A program made the translations under genes and the position numbers. From assembly GCF_007290395.2 (NCBI RefSeq), contig NZ_CP041656.2, positions 7,101,501 through 7,165,500 of the forward strand: a stretch of DNA of 64,000 nt, written 5' to 3'. The first letter of the stretch is position 1; every line of letters starts with the position of its first letter. The DNA is from Bradyrhizobium cosmicum. Its GTDB lineage: Bacteria > Pseudomonadota > Alphaproteobacteria > Rhizobiales > Xanthobacteraceae. Under the pieces are notes generated by a model. That model made no database searches. It had not been told where the DNA came from and saw nothing but the letters and a program-made list of their open reading frames with translations. Positions 55,034-63,322 of this stretch are shown piece by piece.

Positions 55034-56536
55034 TCACCCGTACACGAACGCCTTGTCGTCCAGATCCGTCTTCGGGATCTCGTCCTTCTCGGTCCAGTAA
55101 TCCTGGCTGTGCTGCCATTCCGGCTTGTCGCCGCGCTTGGGCAGCAAATTCATATCGCGCATGATGTAGCCCGGGTTGAAGTTCTCCGGATCGATCCAGG
55201 GCAGGATCGGCATGTTGTGGTCTTCGGCGCGGAGCTGGACCTCGACCTTCTTCGCACCCTTGGCCTTCATGTGGCCGAGCAGCCGGCAGACGAAATCGGC
55301 GACGAGATCGACACGCAGCGTCCAGCTGGCGCGGAAATAGCCGAACACCCAGACCATGTTCGGCACGCCCGTAAACATCATACCGCGATAGGTGACGGTG
55401 TCGCCGAACGCCAGCGGCTTGCCGTCGATCTCGAAGGCGATGTCGCCGAGGGCCGAAAGATTGAAGCCGGTCGCGGTGACGATGACATCGGCCTCGAGCA
55501 GCTTGCCGGATTTGAGCTGGATGCCGTTTTCGACGAAGCATTCGATTTCGTCGGTGACGACGGAAGCCTTGCCGCTGGCGATGCCCTTGAACAGATCGGC
55601 ATCCGGCACGAAGGCGATGCGCTGCCGCCACGGCCGGTAAGTCGGCGTGAAATGCGTCTCGACGTCATAGTCGGGACCGAGCACAGCGCTGATCTGGCCG
55701 ATCAGCTCTTTCTTCACTTGCTCTGGCTTGGAGATGCAGAGCTTCGTGAACGCATCCTGCTCGAACAGTATCTTGCGCCGGACGATCTCGTGGATCCAGG
55801 CCTCGTCGACCTGAAGCCTGCGAAGCTCCTCCGCAATCTCGATGGCGTTGCGGCCGAGACGGAAATAGGTCGGCGAACGCTGCAGCATGGTGACATGCGT
55901 GCACTTGTCTGCGATGTTCGGCACCAGCGTTGCTGCCGTCGCGCCCGAGCCGATCACGACAACCTTCTTGCCCGCGAGATCGATATCGTCAGGCCAGGTC
56001 TGTGGATGGACGATGCGGCCCTTGAAGCGGTCCGTGCCCTTCCACTCCGGCGTATACCCCTCGGAATGGCGATAATAGCCCTGGCACATCCAGAGGAAGT
56101 TCGCGGTGAATGTTTTCTTCTCGCCGGTATCGGTCGTGACCGCTTCAATGGTCCAGAGATTGCTCTCGCTCGACCAGCTCGCCGAATTGATCTTGTGCTT
56201 GTAGCGGATGTGACGAGCGATATCGTTCTCGTCGATCACCTCGTTCATATAGGCGAGGATTTCCTCGGCGGTCGCGATCGGCGGGCCGACCCAGGGCTTG
56301 AAGCTGTAGCCGAAGGTGTGGAGGTCGCTGTCCGAGCGGATGCCGGGATAGCGATGCGTGCTCCATGTGCCACCGAAGGTTGCCTGCGTTTCCAGGATGA
56401 CGTAGCTCGTGCCCGGAAGCTGCTTTTCGATGTGATAGGCGCTGCCGATTCCGGAGATGCCGGCACCGACGATCAGCACATCGAAATGTTCAGAAGCCTG
56501 TTTGGCCGTGGCGTGACTGCGAACAGCGACATTCAT
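55034..56536 (-). CDS. Flavin-containing monooxygenase, Baeyer-Villiger type
   Basis: 500 residues from the ATG at 56536 (MNVAVRSHATAKQ). An FAD Rossmann motif is near residue 22 (VGAGISG), an NADPH motif near 190 (IGSGATAATL), and between them the Baeyer-Villiger fingerprint F-x-G-x-x-x-H-x-x-x-W-P (FKGRIVHPQTWP). It resembles the EtaA group of class B monooxygenases, which oxidise ketones to esters or sulfides to sulfoxides using O2 and NADPH. No ribosome site is clear upstream, so the start is less certain. It stands alone; the substrate is unknown. Confidence 0.92.
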   Translation of the reverse strand: MNVAVRSHATAKQASEHFDVLIVGAGISGIGSAYHIEKQLPGTSYVILETQATFGGTWSTHRYPGIRSDSDLHTFGYSFKPWVGPPIATAEEILAYMNEVIDENDIARHIRYKHKINSASWSSESNLWTIEAVTTDTGEKKTFTANFLWMCQGYYRHSEGYTPEWKGTDRFKGRIVHPQTWPDDIDLAGKKVVVIGSGATAATLVPNIADKCTHVTMLQRSPTYFRLGRNAIEIAEELRRLQVDEAWIHEIVRRKILFEQDAFTKLCISKPEQVKKELIGQISAVLGPDYDVETHFTPTYRPWRQRIAFVPDADLFKGIASGKASVVTDEIECFVENGIQLKSGKLLEADVIVTATGFNLSALGDIAFEIDGKPLAFGDTVTYRGMMFTGVPNMVWVFGYFRASWTLRVDLVADFVCRLLGHMKAKGAKKVEVQLRAEDHNMPILPWIDPENFNPGYIMRDMNLLPKRGDKPEWQHSQDYWTEKDEIPKTDLDDKAFVYG

Positions 56537-56661
56537 TGTTGCTTGTATGCCTTGCTTGTTTTTGTGGCCGCCCTTGATTGGACGACGCGTTTCCTCCGCG
56601 ACAGGCATCGTCGCCCATCGCGCTTCCACTACAAAATGACATAGATCAAGTCGCGGTCAAA

Positions 56662-57420
56662 TCACAGCGCCGCACCCCAGCTCCGCGCGGTCTGCAAGAT
56701 CCAGTCGCGATAGAGCGTCAGCGGCGTGACGCCGGTCAATCCGCCGCAGCCGGCGGCACCGTTCGGTCCCGTGGACCAGCTGACGACGCCGACGAGGACG
56801 GGGCCGTTCGGCTTGTCCTCGAAGACGGGCCCGCCGGAATCGCCGGTACAGGCGCCAATTCCGTCGCGAACACCGTTGGTTACGGGATCGACCAGGCGAA
56901 TTTGCAGCGTGCCCGGCTGGCCCGTGGCAACGAGGCCGGCGACCCGCGTCGTGCCGCCGCTCTTGCCATCACCGCGCACGGTGACGCCGATCCCGGCGAT
57001 CACGAAGCGGCCGCCAACCCGGATCGGAATATTCGGTGCGCCGACCGCGACCGCCGATTTTCCTTTGAGTGGAATATCGAGCTGCAGCAACGCCACATCG
57101 GCGGTCGCGCGATGCACCTGCATCGCCTGCATGTTGAAGCTCGGATGGATCGCGACAGTTCGAACGTTCAGCAATTGCGGCGTACCGTCGGCGCCACGAT
57201 CGACGACCTTGTAGTCTGCGCCGGGCTGCACGCAGTGGGCGACCGTGAGCACCAGCTTCGGTGCGATCAGGCTGCCGGTGCAAAAATTACCGCGCGAGCC
57301 GACGATGGTGACGACAGCGCGCGCGACGCCGTCGGTCTGCGGCGTACCGCCACCGACAATGGCGTAAGCGGGCGTGGCAAGCAGCGACGCCGCAATGATG
57401 AGAGTTGCAGGCTTCTTCAT
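56662..57420 (-). CDS. Secreted trypsin-like serine protease (S1 family)
   Basis: 252 residues from the ATG at 57420, which gives a clean signal peptide (MKKPATLIIAASLLATPAYA) directly followed by IVGGG. I-V-G-G is the classical mature N-terminus of S1 proteases; here it may be freed by signal peptidase rather than by zymogen cleavage. Catalytic triad: His62 (TVAHC), Asp108 (ATADVALLQL), Ser195 (CTGDSGGP). Four cysteines could form the usual disulfides. A periplasmic or secreted protease; the target is unknown. Confidence 0.92.
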   Translation of the reverse strand: MKKPATLIIAASLLATPAYAIVGGGTPQTDGVARAVVTIVGSRGNFCTGSLIAPKLVLTVAHCVQPGADYKVVDRGADGTPQLLNVRTVAIHPSFNMQAMQVHRATADVALLQLDIPLKGKSAVAVGAPNIPIRVGGRFVIAGIGVTVRGDGKSGGTTRVAGLVATGQPGTLQIRLVDPVTNGVRDGIGACTGDSGGPVFEDKPNGPVLVGVVSWSTGPNGAAGCGGLTGVTPLTLYRDWILQTARSWGAAL

Positions 57421-57529
57421 GGGAACACGCTTTGGCGTCGGCATCGGTAAGGCGGGCGATTGCTTCGGACTGGCCCTTGCCGATAGCGCATGCTAGCGCT
57501 CTTGGAAAGCAATTGACGAGGGCAGGATA

Positions 57530-58165
57530 GTGGCGATCGAGGCTGTGATCTTTGATTTTGGCGGCGTGCTGACCAGCTCGCCGTTCGAGGCATTTGCGCG
57601 ATTTGAAGCGGAGCGCGGCCTGCCCATCGACATCATCCGGCGCACCAATGCCGCCAATCATCTTGAAAACGCCTGGGCCAGGTTCGAGCGCGCCGAGGTC
57701 GATATCGACACCTTCGATCGCTTGTTCGCGGAGGAGTCACGCGCCCTCGGAGCGGAGGTGCGCGGCCGCGACGTGCTGCCGCTGCTCCAGGGCGATCTGC
57801 GCCCGGAAATGGTCGAGGCCCTGAAACGCATCAAGGCGCAATTCAAGACCGGCTGCATCACCAACAATCTGCCGGCCAACGCGATCGGCAGCATGACCGG
57901 TCGCTCGCTCTACGTCGCCGAGGTGATGGTGCTGTTCGACCACGTCATCGAATCCGCCAAGATCGGCCTGCGCAAGCCTGATCCGCGCATCTACCGGCTG
58001 ATGGTCGAGACGCTGAAGGTCGATCCGAAGGCTTGCGTCTATCTCGACGATCTCGGCGTCAATCTGAAGCCCGCACGCGAGATGGGCATGACCACGGTCA
58101 AGGTTACGAGCGGCGCCCAGGCGATCGCCGAGCTCGAGGCGGCGACCGGGCTGAAGCTCAGCTAA
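57530..58165 (+). CDS. HAD-superfamily hydrolase (subfamily IA, epoxide hydrolase N-domain-like)
   Basis: 211 residues from a GTG preceded by GAGGGCAGG. Motif I is FDFGGVL (nucleophile Asp present, second Asp replaced by Gly), motif II CITNN, motif III Lys in KIGLRKPDPRIY, motif IV YLDDLGVNLKPA. The D-F-G-G-V-L form is typical of the HAD-IA group near the N-domain of epoxide hydrolases and ACAD10-like proteins. A phosphatase or dehalogenase activity is possible. It converges on mtnA with a 6-base gap; a phosphatase in methionine salvage is conceivable but not supported by motif. Confidence 0.87.
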   Translation: MAIEAVIFDFGGVLTSSPFEAFARFEAERGLPIDIIRRTNAANHLENAWARFERAEVDIDTFDRLFAEESRALGAEVRGRDVLPLLQGDLRPEMVEALKRIKAQFKTGCITNNLPANAIGSMTGRSLYVAEVMVLFDHVIESAKIGLRKPDPRIYRLMVETLKVDPKACVYLDDLGVNLKPAREMGMTTVKVTSGAQAIAELEAATGLKLS

Positions 58166-58171
58166 AGGCTA

Positions 58172-59278
58172 CTACTCCGCCGCGGCGGCGATCCGCTCGG
58201 GAAAGGCGGCCGCCAGCGAGGCGCGGTCGGGTTTCAGCACGCCGCGTTCGGTGATGAGCCCGGTGACCAGCCGCGCCGGGGTCACGTCGAAGGCGTAGTT
58301 CGCGACCGGTGAACCTTCAGGCACGATCCGAACCGTCTCGAGCCGTCCATCGGCGGTACGGCCGGTCATGTCGGTGACCTCGGTGCCGCTGCGCTGCTCG
58401 ATCGGGATATCGCGGATGCCGTCACCGACGGCGAAGTCGATCGTCGGCGAGGGCAGCGCGACATAGAACGGTACGCCATTGTCGTGCGCGGCCAGCGCCT
58501 TCAGATAGGTGCCGATCTTGTTGCAGACGTCACCATTGGCCGCGACGCGGTCGGTGCCGACGATGGCGAGATCGACCATACCATGCTGCATCAGATGCCC
58601 GCCGGTGTTGTCGGGGATCACGGTGTGCGGCACGCCGTGATGGCCGAGCTCCCAGGCAGTGAGCGAGGCGCCCTGGTTGCGCGGACGGGTCTCGTCGACC
58701 CAGACATGGACCTTGATGCCGCGCTCATGCGCCAGATAGATCGGCGCCGTCGCGGTGCCCCAGTCGACGGTGGCGAGCCAGCCGGCATTGCAATGGGTCA
58801 GCAAATTGACGACCTCGCCCGGCTTCTTCGCTGCGATCGCCTCGATCAGCTTCAGGCCGTTGTCGGCAATGCCCCGGTTGATCTCGACGTCCTGTTCCGC
58901 GATCTCGTCGGCGCGCACATAGGCGGCCTCTGCCCTTTCCAGAAGATCAATCGGCGTGAGCGTCGCGCGCATTTCGTCGAGCGCCCATTTCAGATTGATC
59001 GCGGTCGGCCGCGCCACGACAAGCGTGTCGTAGGCGCGCTTCAAACCCGCATCCGAGGCATCCTCACGCATCGCCAGGGCCATGCCGTAAGCGGCGGTGG
59101 CGCCGATCAGCGGCGCACCGCGCACCAGCATGTCGCGGATCGCGACCGCTGCGTCCTCGCAGGAGGTCAGGCGCGCGACGACGAACTCGTGCGGCAGCCT
59201 GCGCTGGTCGATCGCGCCGATCGCCCAGCCGTCACGCTCGCGCCAGATGCTGCGGAAATGCTTGCCGTCGACCTTCAT
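58172..59278 (-). CDS. mtnA: Methylthioribose-1-phosphate isomerase
   Basis: 368 residues. The eIF2B-like fold carries the two catalytic residues Cys163 ([10 protein letters not shown]) and Asp243 ([11 protein letters not shown]), plus [19 protein letters not shown] near residue 47. It converts S-methyl-5-thioribose 1-phosphate to the ribulose 1-phosphate form in the methionine salvage pathway. It lies 18 bases downstream of mtnP on the same strand, so the two successive enzymes are cotranscribed. Confidence 0.95.
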   Translation of the reverse strand: MKVDGKHFRSIWRERDGWAIGAIDQRRLPHEFVVARLTSCEDAAVAIRDMLVRGAPLIGATAAYGMALAMREDASDAGLKRAYDTLVVARPTAINLKWALDEMRATLTPIDLLERAEAAYVRADEIAEQDVEINRGIADNGLKLIEAIAAKKPGEVVNLLTHCNAGWLATVDWGTATAPIYLAHERGIKVHVWVDETRPRNQGASLTAWELGHHGVPHTVIPDNTGGHLMQHGMVDLAIVGTDRVAANGDVCNKIGTYLKALAAHDNGVPFYVALPSPTIDFAVGDGIRDIPIEQRSGTEVTDMTGRTADGRLETVRIVPEGSPVANYAFDVTPARLVTGLITERGVLKPDRASLAAAFPERIAAAAE

Positions 59279-59296
59279 GGCCTTCTGCCTTTCGTC

Positions 59297-60172
59297 TCAA
59301 CCGCGCAGGATGCGCCCCGCCACCGCATCGAGCTTCTTCAGAAGCTCCGGGTCGCGGGCCTCGGGCGCCGTGATCAGCGCGGAGTCCAGCGCGCGGTCCG
59401 AGCCGATCGGGCACAGTTCATGCTCGCGCGGGAACTCCTTTGCCAGCCGCGCCACCAGCGCCTTCGCCTTGTCGGCGTTTGTGGTCAGCACACGGATGAT
59501 GTCCTGCACGGTGACGGCGTCATGGTCGGGATGCCAGCAATCGAAATCAGTCACCATCGCGACGGTCGCGTAGCAAATCTCTGCTTCGCGGGCGAGTTTC
59601 GCCTCGGGCATGTTGGTCATGCCGATCACGGAATAGCCCAGCGTTTTGTAGGTCATGCTCTCCGCGTAAGTGGAGAATTGCGGCCCTTCCATGCAGACAT
59701 AAGTACCGCCGCGCGCAATCGCGATGCCTTCGGCTTCGGCGGCCGCCGCGAGATGGATGCGCAGCCGCGGCGAGACGGGATGCGCCATCGACACATGCGC
59801 GACGCAACCCCGGCCGAAGAACGAGCTTTCGCGCTTGTGGGTGCGGTCGACGAACTGGTCGACGAGAACGAAAGTGCCGGGTGGCATCTCCTCCTTGAAC
59901 GAGCCGCAAGCCGACAGCGAAATCAGGTCGGTCACGCCTGCGCGCTTCAGAACGTCGATATTGGCGCGATAGTTGATATCGGAGGGCGACAGCCGGTGGC
60001 CCTTGTCATGCCGCGGCAGGAACACGATCGGCAGGCCGGCGATCGATCCGCGGCGCAGGGGCGCCGACGGCTCGCCCCAGGGGCTTTTGATCACCTCTTC
60101 GTGCGCGTCCTCGAGACCCGGCAGATCGTAGATGCCGGAGCCGCCGATGATGCCCAATACCGCCTGATTCAT
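59297..60172 (-). CDS. mtnP: S-methyl-5'-thioadenosine phosphorylase
   Basis: 291 residues. The N-terminal phosphate-binding loop GIIGGSGIYDLPGLED, LPRHDKGHRLSPSDINYRANI near 53 (purine-site and phosphate-site residues), SACGSFKEEMPPG near 87, CMEGPQFST and IGMTNMPEA near 185 match MTA phosphorylase. It cleaves 5'-methylthioadenosine with phosphate to adenine and methylthioribose 1-phosphate, the substrate of MtnA. No riboswitch was recognised upstream; the gap holds a dispersed repeat. Confidence 0.95.
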   Translation of the reverse strand: MNQAVLGIIGGSGIYDLPGLEDAHEEVIKSPWGEPSAPLRRGSIAGLPIVFLPRHDKGHRLSPSDINYRANIDVLKRAGVTDLISLSACGSFKEEMPPGTFVLVDQFVDRTHKRESSFFGRGCVAHVSMAHPVSPRLRIHLAAAAEAEGIAIARGGTYVCMEGPQFSTYAESMTYKTLGYSVIGMTNMPEAKLAREAEICYATVAMVTDFDCWHPDHDAVTVQDIIRVLTTNADKAKALVARLAKEFPREHELCPIGSDRALDSALITAPEARDPELLKKLDAVAGRILRG

Positions 60173-60294
60173 GCCTGCTCCACCCTGTTCGCCACGTGCG
60201 ACACCGTTAAGCTATGCCAGCTTTACGGCGGCTTTGGAACGGGGGTGGAAGAATGCCCGTGGCGTGAGGAGCGTAAAGCTGGCGCCTCAACTCG

Positions 60295-60427
60295 ATGTCG
60301 TCCCCGCGAGCGCGGGGACCCATAACCACAAGGCTTGGTTTGGTGAAGACCCGTCGTTCGGTACCACGACCTGCAACAGTCGGTAGATTCCGCGGTATGG
60401 GTCCCTGCGTTCGCAGGGACGACACCG
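60295..60427. repeat. Intergenic palindromic repeat, family A copy 3
   Basis: Left part GTCGTCCCCGCGAGCGCGGGGACCCATAACCACAAGG...TGGTGAAGACCCG, right part ...GGTATGGGTCCCTGCGTTCGCAGGGACGACACC. Arms TGTCGTCCC and GGGACGACA close the element. It shares the CCATAACCACA...TGGTGAAGAC core with copies 1 and 2. It lies between the carrier protein gene and mtnP. The rest of the gap (60173-60294) shows no gene. Confidence 0.8.
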
Positions 60428-60437
60428 GTGGTCTTGG

Positions 60438-60710
60438 CTAAGCCGCGGTCGCCGGCTGCAGCTGGGTGGCGACCATCCGCTCCAGCGTCTCCACGGACTG
60501 AAAATTCTCCGGCGTGATCTCGGACTGCGGAATGGTGAAGTCGAACTCGGCCTCGACGCCCAGCATCAGATTGACCATGTCCATCGAGGTAAGACCTGCG
60601 TCGACGAGCTTCGCCGAAGGCGTGACGTCCGCGGTGAGCGAATTCTGCTCGAGGATGCCCTTCACCAGCTTGATGATGCGATTACGCACGACGGTATCGA
60701 AGGCCTGCAT
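60438..60710 (-). CDS. Acyl/aminoacyl carrier protein
   Basis: 90 residues; GGGAAGC lies upstream of the ATG. The four-helix carrier protein pattern has the phosphopantetheine-attachment serine at residue 42 in GLTSMDMVNLML, where T-S-M replaces the D-S-L of fatty-acid ACP; this is common in dedicated carrier proteins. It is divergent from the acyl-CoA dehydrogenase-like and amino acid:carrier protein ligase genes. In B. japonicum such small carrier proteins encoded near the ligase accept the activated amino acid on phosphopantetheine, so this is the expected partner of the ligase at 62305. Confidence 0.9.
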   Translation of the reverse strand: MQAFDTVVRNRIIKLVKGILEQNSLTADVTPSAKLVDAGLTSMDMVNLMLGVEAEFDFTIPQSEITPENFQSVETLERMVATQLQPATAA

Positions 60711-60768
60711 TTGAAGCTTCCCGTGTTATTCCTGAGTGACCGCCTGTACGGCCCGCCAGTTCTGCGAT

Positions 60769-60784
60769 TGGCACCACCATAGCC
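60769..60784 (+). promoter_or_regulatory. Weak sigma-54-like promoter candidate
   Basis: TGGCAC-CACCA-TAGCC: the -24 element is perfect, GG and GC are 10 bases apart, but the -12 element is TAGC rather than TTGC. It lies about 265 bases before the dehydrogenase-like gene, which is long. It may be chance. Confidence 0.2.
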
Positions 60785-60937
60785 TCATTCGCCTTAGCAA
60801 ACGATGACTCACGTTGATTAAAATTAACGGCTCTTCCAATTTGCTAACGCGACCATCTGAATTTGCGAGGTCCAGACAACTCGGCCTTAACTGTCCATTT
60901 GGAATTGGACGGCGTTTACCCTGAATTTAATCGACTA

Positions 60938-60950
60938 ATTTGAGTCAAAT
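60938..60950. promoter_or_regulatory. Palindrome ATTTGA-G-TCAAAT upstream of the dehydrogenase-like gene
   Basis: A perfect 13-base palindrome in an AT-rich island within the 337-base divergent region 60711-61047. It lies about 100 bases before the ATG at 61048, a likely operator position. The rest of the gap holds the two divergent promoters and no gene. Confidence 0.4.
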
Positions 60951-61047
60951 CCCTAGCCTCCCTTCAAACGTAAATAGGGTCGGATGGTCGTAAGCAGCAT
61001 CAATGCCGATGCCTGACGATCTCGAACGGCGAACCGGAGGCGGACGA

Positions 61048-62265
61048 ATGAACGTGCGTGAAGCAGTCCTCACTGTCGACGAAACGCAGACGAATTTTCT
61101 CGAGCGGGGTCCATCCCTCATCGAGCGCGCCGCCCGAACCGCCACCGTGGCCGCAGCCGACGCCGACGCCGTCGACCGCGACGCCCGCTTCCCCCACAAG
61201 GCTTTCGACGCCGCGCGCGAGCAGAAGCTGCTCGGCGTCATGATCCCCGTTGAGTACGGCGGCTTCGGTGCCTCGATCCACGACGTCACCGACATCTGCT
61301 ACACGCTCGGACGCGCCTGTGCCTCCACGGCGATGATCTACGCGATGCACCAGACCAAGGTCGCCTGCGTTGTCCGGCATGGTCATGGCATTCCCTGGAT
61401 GGAGACCATGATGCGCCGCGTCGCCCGCGACCAGTGGCTGCTGGCCTCCTCGACCACCGAGGGCCAGAACGGCGGCAACATTCGCGCCAGCGCAGCCGCC
61501 GTCGACCACGCCGGCGACACCGTCTCGCTGGTGCGCGATGCCACCGTGATCTCCTATGGCGCCGAGGCCGATGGCCTCGTCACCATCGCCCGACGCGCCA
61601 CCAATGCTTCCGCGTCCGATCAGGTGCTGCTGGCGCTCGCCAAGGACGATTATTCGCTGAAACGGACGCTGGGCTGGGAGACGCTCGGTATGCGCGGCAC
61701 CTGCTCGACCGGCTTCGAACTGAAGGTCGACTGCCCCGCCGATCGCGTCTTTCCGGAATCCTATGACAAGATCCACGCCCAGACCATGACGCCGTTCGCG
61801 CATCTGTGCTGGTCATCCGCCTGGGCCGGCATCGCCGCGGCCGCGGTGACGCGTGCGCAGGCCTTCATCCGCAAGGCGGCCCGCACCTCCGGCGGCCAGA
61901 TGCCGCCGGCCGCAGCGCATTTCACCGCCGCCAAGATGTCGCTGGCCAAGCTGCGCGCGCTGATTTCAGCCAATCTCGATGCCTTCGCCCGTGCCGAGCA
62001 CGACGAGCGCGCGCTGAGCTCGCTCGACTTCCAGTCCTCGATCACGCTGTTGAAGGTGCAAGCCTCCGAGCTCGCGGTCGAAACCGTCATGCACGCGATG
62101 CGCACCGCCGGTCTTTCCGGTTACCGCAACGACGGCGAGTTCACCATGGGCCGTCACCTGCGAGACGTCCTGTCGTCGCCGATCATGATCAACAACGACC
62201 GCATTCTTGCCAACGCCGCGACATCGACGCTGATGAGCGGCGTGCCGACGAGCCTCCGTGACTAA
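61048..62265 (+). CDS. Acyl-CoA dehydrogenase-like flavoprotein of the aminoacyl-carrier cluster
   Basis: 405 residues; GGAGGCGG lies 6 bases before the ATG at 61048. The N-terminal helical domain (LGVMIPVEYGGFGASIHDV), middle beta domain (SSTTEGQNGGNIRASAAA) and C-terminal helical domain follow the acyl-CoA dehydrogenase fold. The flavin-site motif is altered (T-T-E-G-Q-N-G instead of T-E-P-x-A-G-S-D), and the position of the usual catalytic Glu (G-x-x-E) reads I-N-N-D-R. It is therefore nearer the atypical dehydrogenase/monooxygenase branch. The ligase gene starts 39 bases downstream. Oxidation of a carrier-bound aminoacyl group, as by prolyl-PCP dehydrogenases, is a possible role (inferred). 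Confidence 0.85.
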   Translation: MNVREAVLTVDETQTNFLERGPSLIERAARTATVAAADADAVDRDARFPHKAFDAAREQKLLGVMIPVEYGGFGASIHDVTDICYTLGRACASTAMIYAMHQTKVACVVRHGHGIPWMETMMRRVARDQWLLASSTTEGQNGGNIRASAAAVDHAGDTVSLVRDATVISYGAEADGLVTIARRATNASASDQVLLALAKDDYSLKRTLGWETLGMRGTCSTGFELKVDCPADRVFPESYDKIHAQTMTPFAHLCWSSAWAGIAAAAVTRAQAFIRKAARTSGGQMPPAAAHFTAAKMSLAKLRALISANLDAFARAEHDERALSSLDFQSSITLLKVQASELAVETVMHAMRTAGLSGYRNDGEFTMGRHLRDVLSSPIMINNDRILANAATSTLMSGVPTSLRD

Positions 62266-62304
62266 GATCAACAAGAACAATTTTCAGATAGCAGGACATC
62301 GAAC

Positions 62305-63285
62305 ATGAACATTGCTGTTCTCCCCGATTCGCCCGAGACCGCGCCGCAAATCATCGATCCGCTCGACCATCTCGCCGACAAGCTGTTCCACCGCATGGGC
62401 GCGGACGGCGTCTATGCCCGCACCGCGCTCTATGAAGGCGTCGTCGAGAAGCTTGCCGCGCTGATCACGAACCATCGCGAGGCCGGCACCGAGGTGATGC
62501 GCTTCCCGCCGGTGATGAGCCGCACCCAGCTCGAGAAGTCCGGCTATCTCAAGAGCTTTCCGAACCTGCTTGGATGCGTCTGCGGCCTGCACGGCACCGA
62601 ACGCGAGATCAACGCCGCGGTGAGCCGCTTCGATGCCGGCGGCGACTGGACCAGCTCGCTGTCGCCGGCCGATCTCGTGCTGTCGCCGGCCGCCTGCTAT
62701 CCTGTCTACCCGATCGCCGCGAGCCGCGGACAGCTGCCGAAGGGTGGCCTGCGCTTCGACGTCGCCGCCGACTGCTTTCGCCGCGAGCCGTCAAAGCATC
62801 TCGACCGGCTGCAGTCGTTCCGGATGCGCGAATATGTCTGCATCGGCACACCCGACGACGTCGCCGAGTTCCGCGAGCGCTGGATGGTGCGCGCGCAAGC
62901 GATCGCGACCAACCTCGGCCTCACTTTCCGTGTCGACTATGCCAGCGACCCCTTCTTCGGACGCGTCGGCCAAATGAAGGCGGTGAGCCAGAAACAGCAG
63001 CAGCTCAAGTTCGAGCTCCTGATTCCGTTGCGCTCGGAAGAGCAGCCGACCGCCTGCATGAGCTTCAACTATCATCGCGAACATTTCGGCACGACCTGGG
63101 GCATCCAGGACGCCAACGGTGAACCGGCTCACACCGGCTGCGTCGCCTTTGGCATGGACCGGCTCGCCGTCGCCATGTTCCACACCCACGGTACCGACCT
63201 TTCCGCATGGCCCGCCAAGGTGCGGGATATCATGGGCATGCAGCCGCAAGTCGCGGCCGAAGCCCATGGCGAGGGTTGGCGCTAA
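62305..63285 (+). CDS. Amino acid:[carrier protein] ligase (SerRS-like, lacks tRNA-binding domain)
   Basis: 326 residues. Class II aminoacyl-tRNA synthetase core without the N-terminal tRNA-binding arm: motif 2 RFDVAADCFRRE near 150 and motif 3 GCVAFGMDRLAVAMF near 278. Cys131 (AACYPVY), Glu176 (FRMREYV) and Cys279 (HTGCVAF) fall at the residue numbers I recall as zinc ligands of the B. japonicum glycine:carrier protein ligase. Those enzymes adenylate an amino acid and transfer it to the phosphopantetheine of a small carrier protein instead of tRNA. The carrier protein gene is close by (60438-60710). Glycine is the likely amino acid, by homology. Confidence 0.95.
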   Translation: MNIAVLPDSPETAPQIIDPLDHLADKLFHRMGADGVYARTALYEGVVEKLAALITNHREAGTEVMRFPPVMSRTQLEKSGYLKSFPNLLGCVCGLHGTEREINAAVSRFDAGGDWTSSLSPADLVLSPAACYPVYPIAASRGQLPKGGLRFDVAADCFRREPSKHLDRLQSFRMREYVCIGTPDDVAEFRERWMVRAQAIATNLGLTFRVDYASDPFFGRVGQMKAVSQKQQQLKFELLIPLRSEEQPTACMSFNYHREHFGTTWGIQDANGEPAHTGCVAFGMDRLAVAMFHTHGTDLSAWPAKVRDIMGMQPQVAAEAHGEGWR

Positions 63286-63322
63286 CAGAACGAGGCCTCC
63301 CATTTCCACGGGTAAGACGAGC

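Noticed and set aside
60173..60437. SAM-type riboswitch upstream of mtnP
   Set aside because: Methionine salvage genes can carry one, but this gap is accounted for mainly by a family A palindrome and no SAM-aptamer pattern was recognised.
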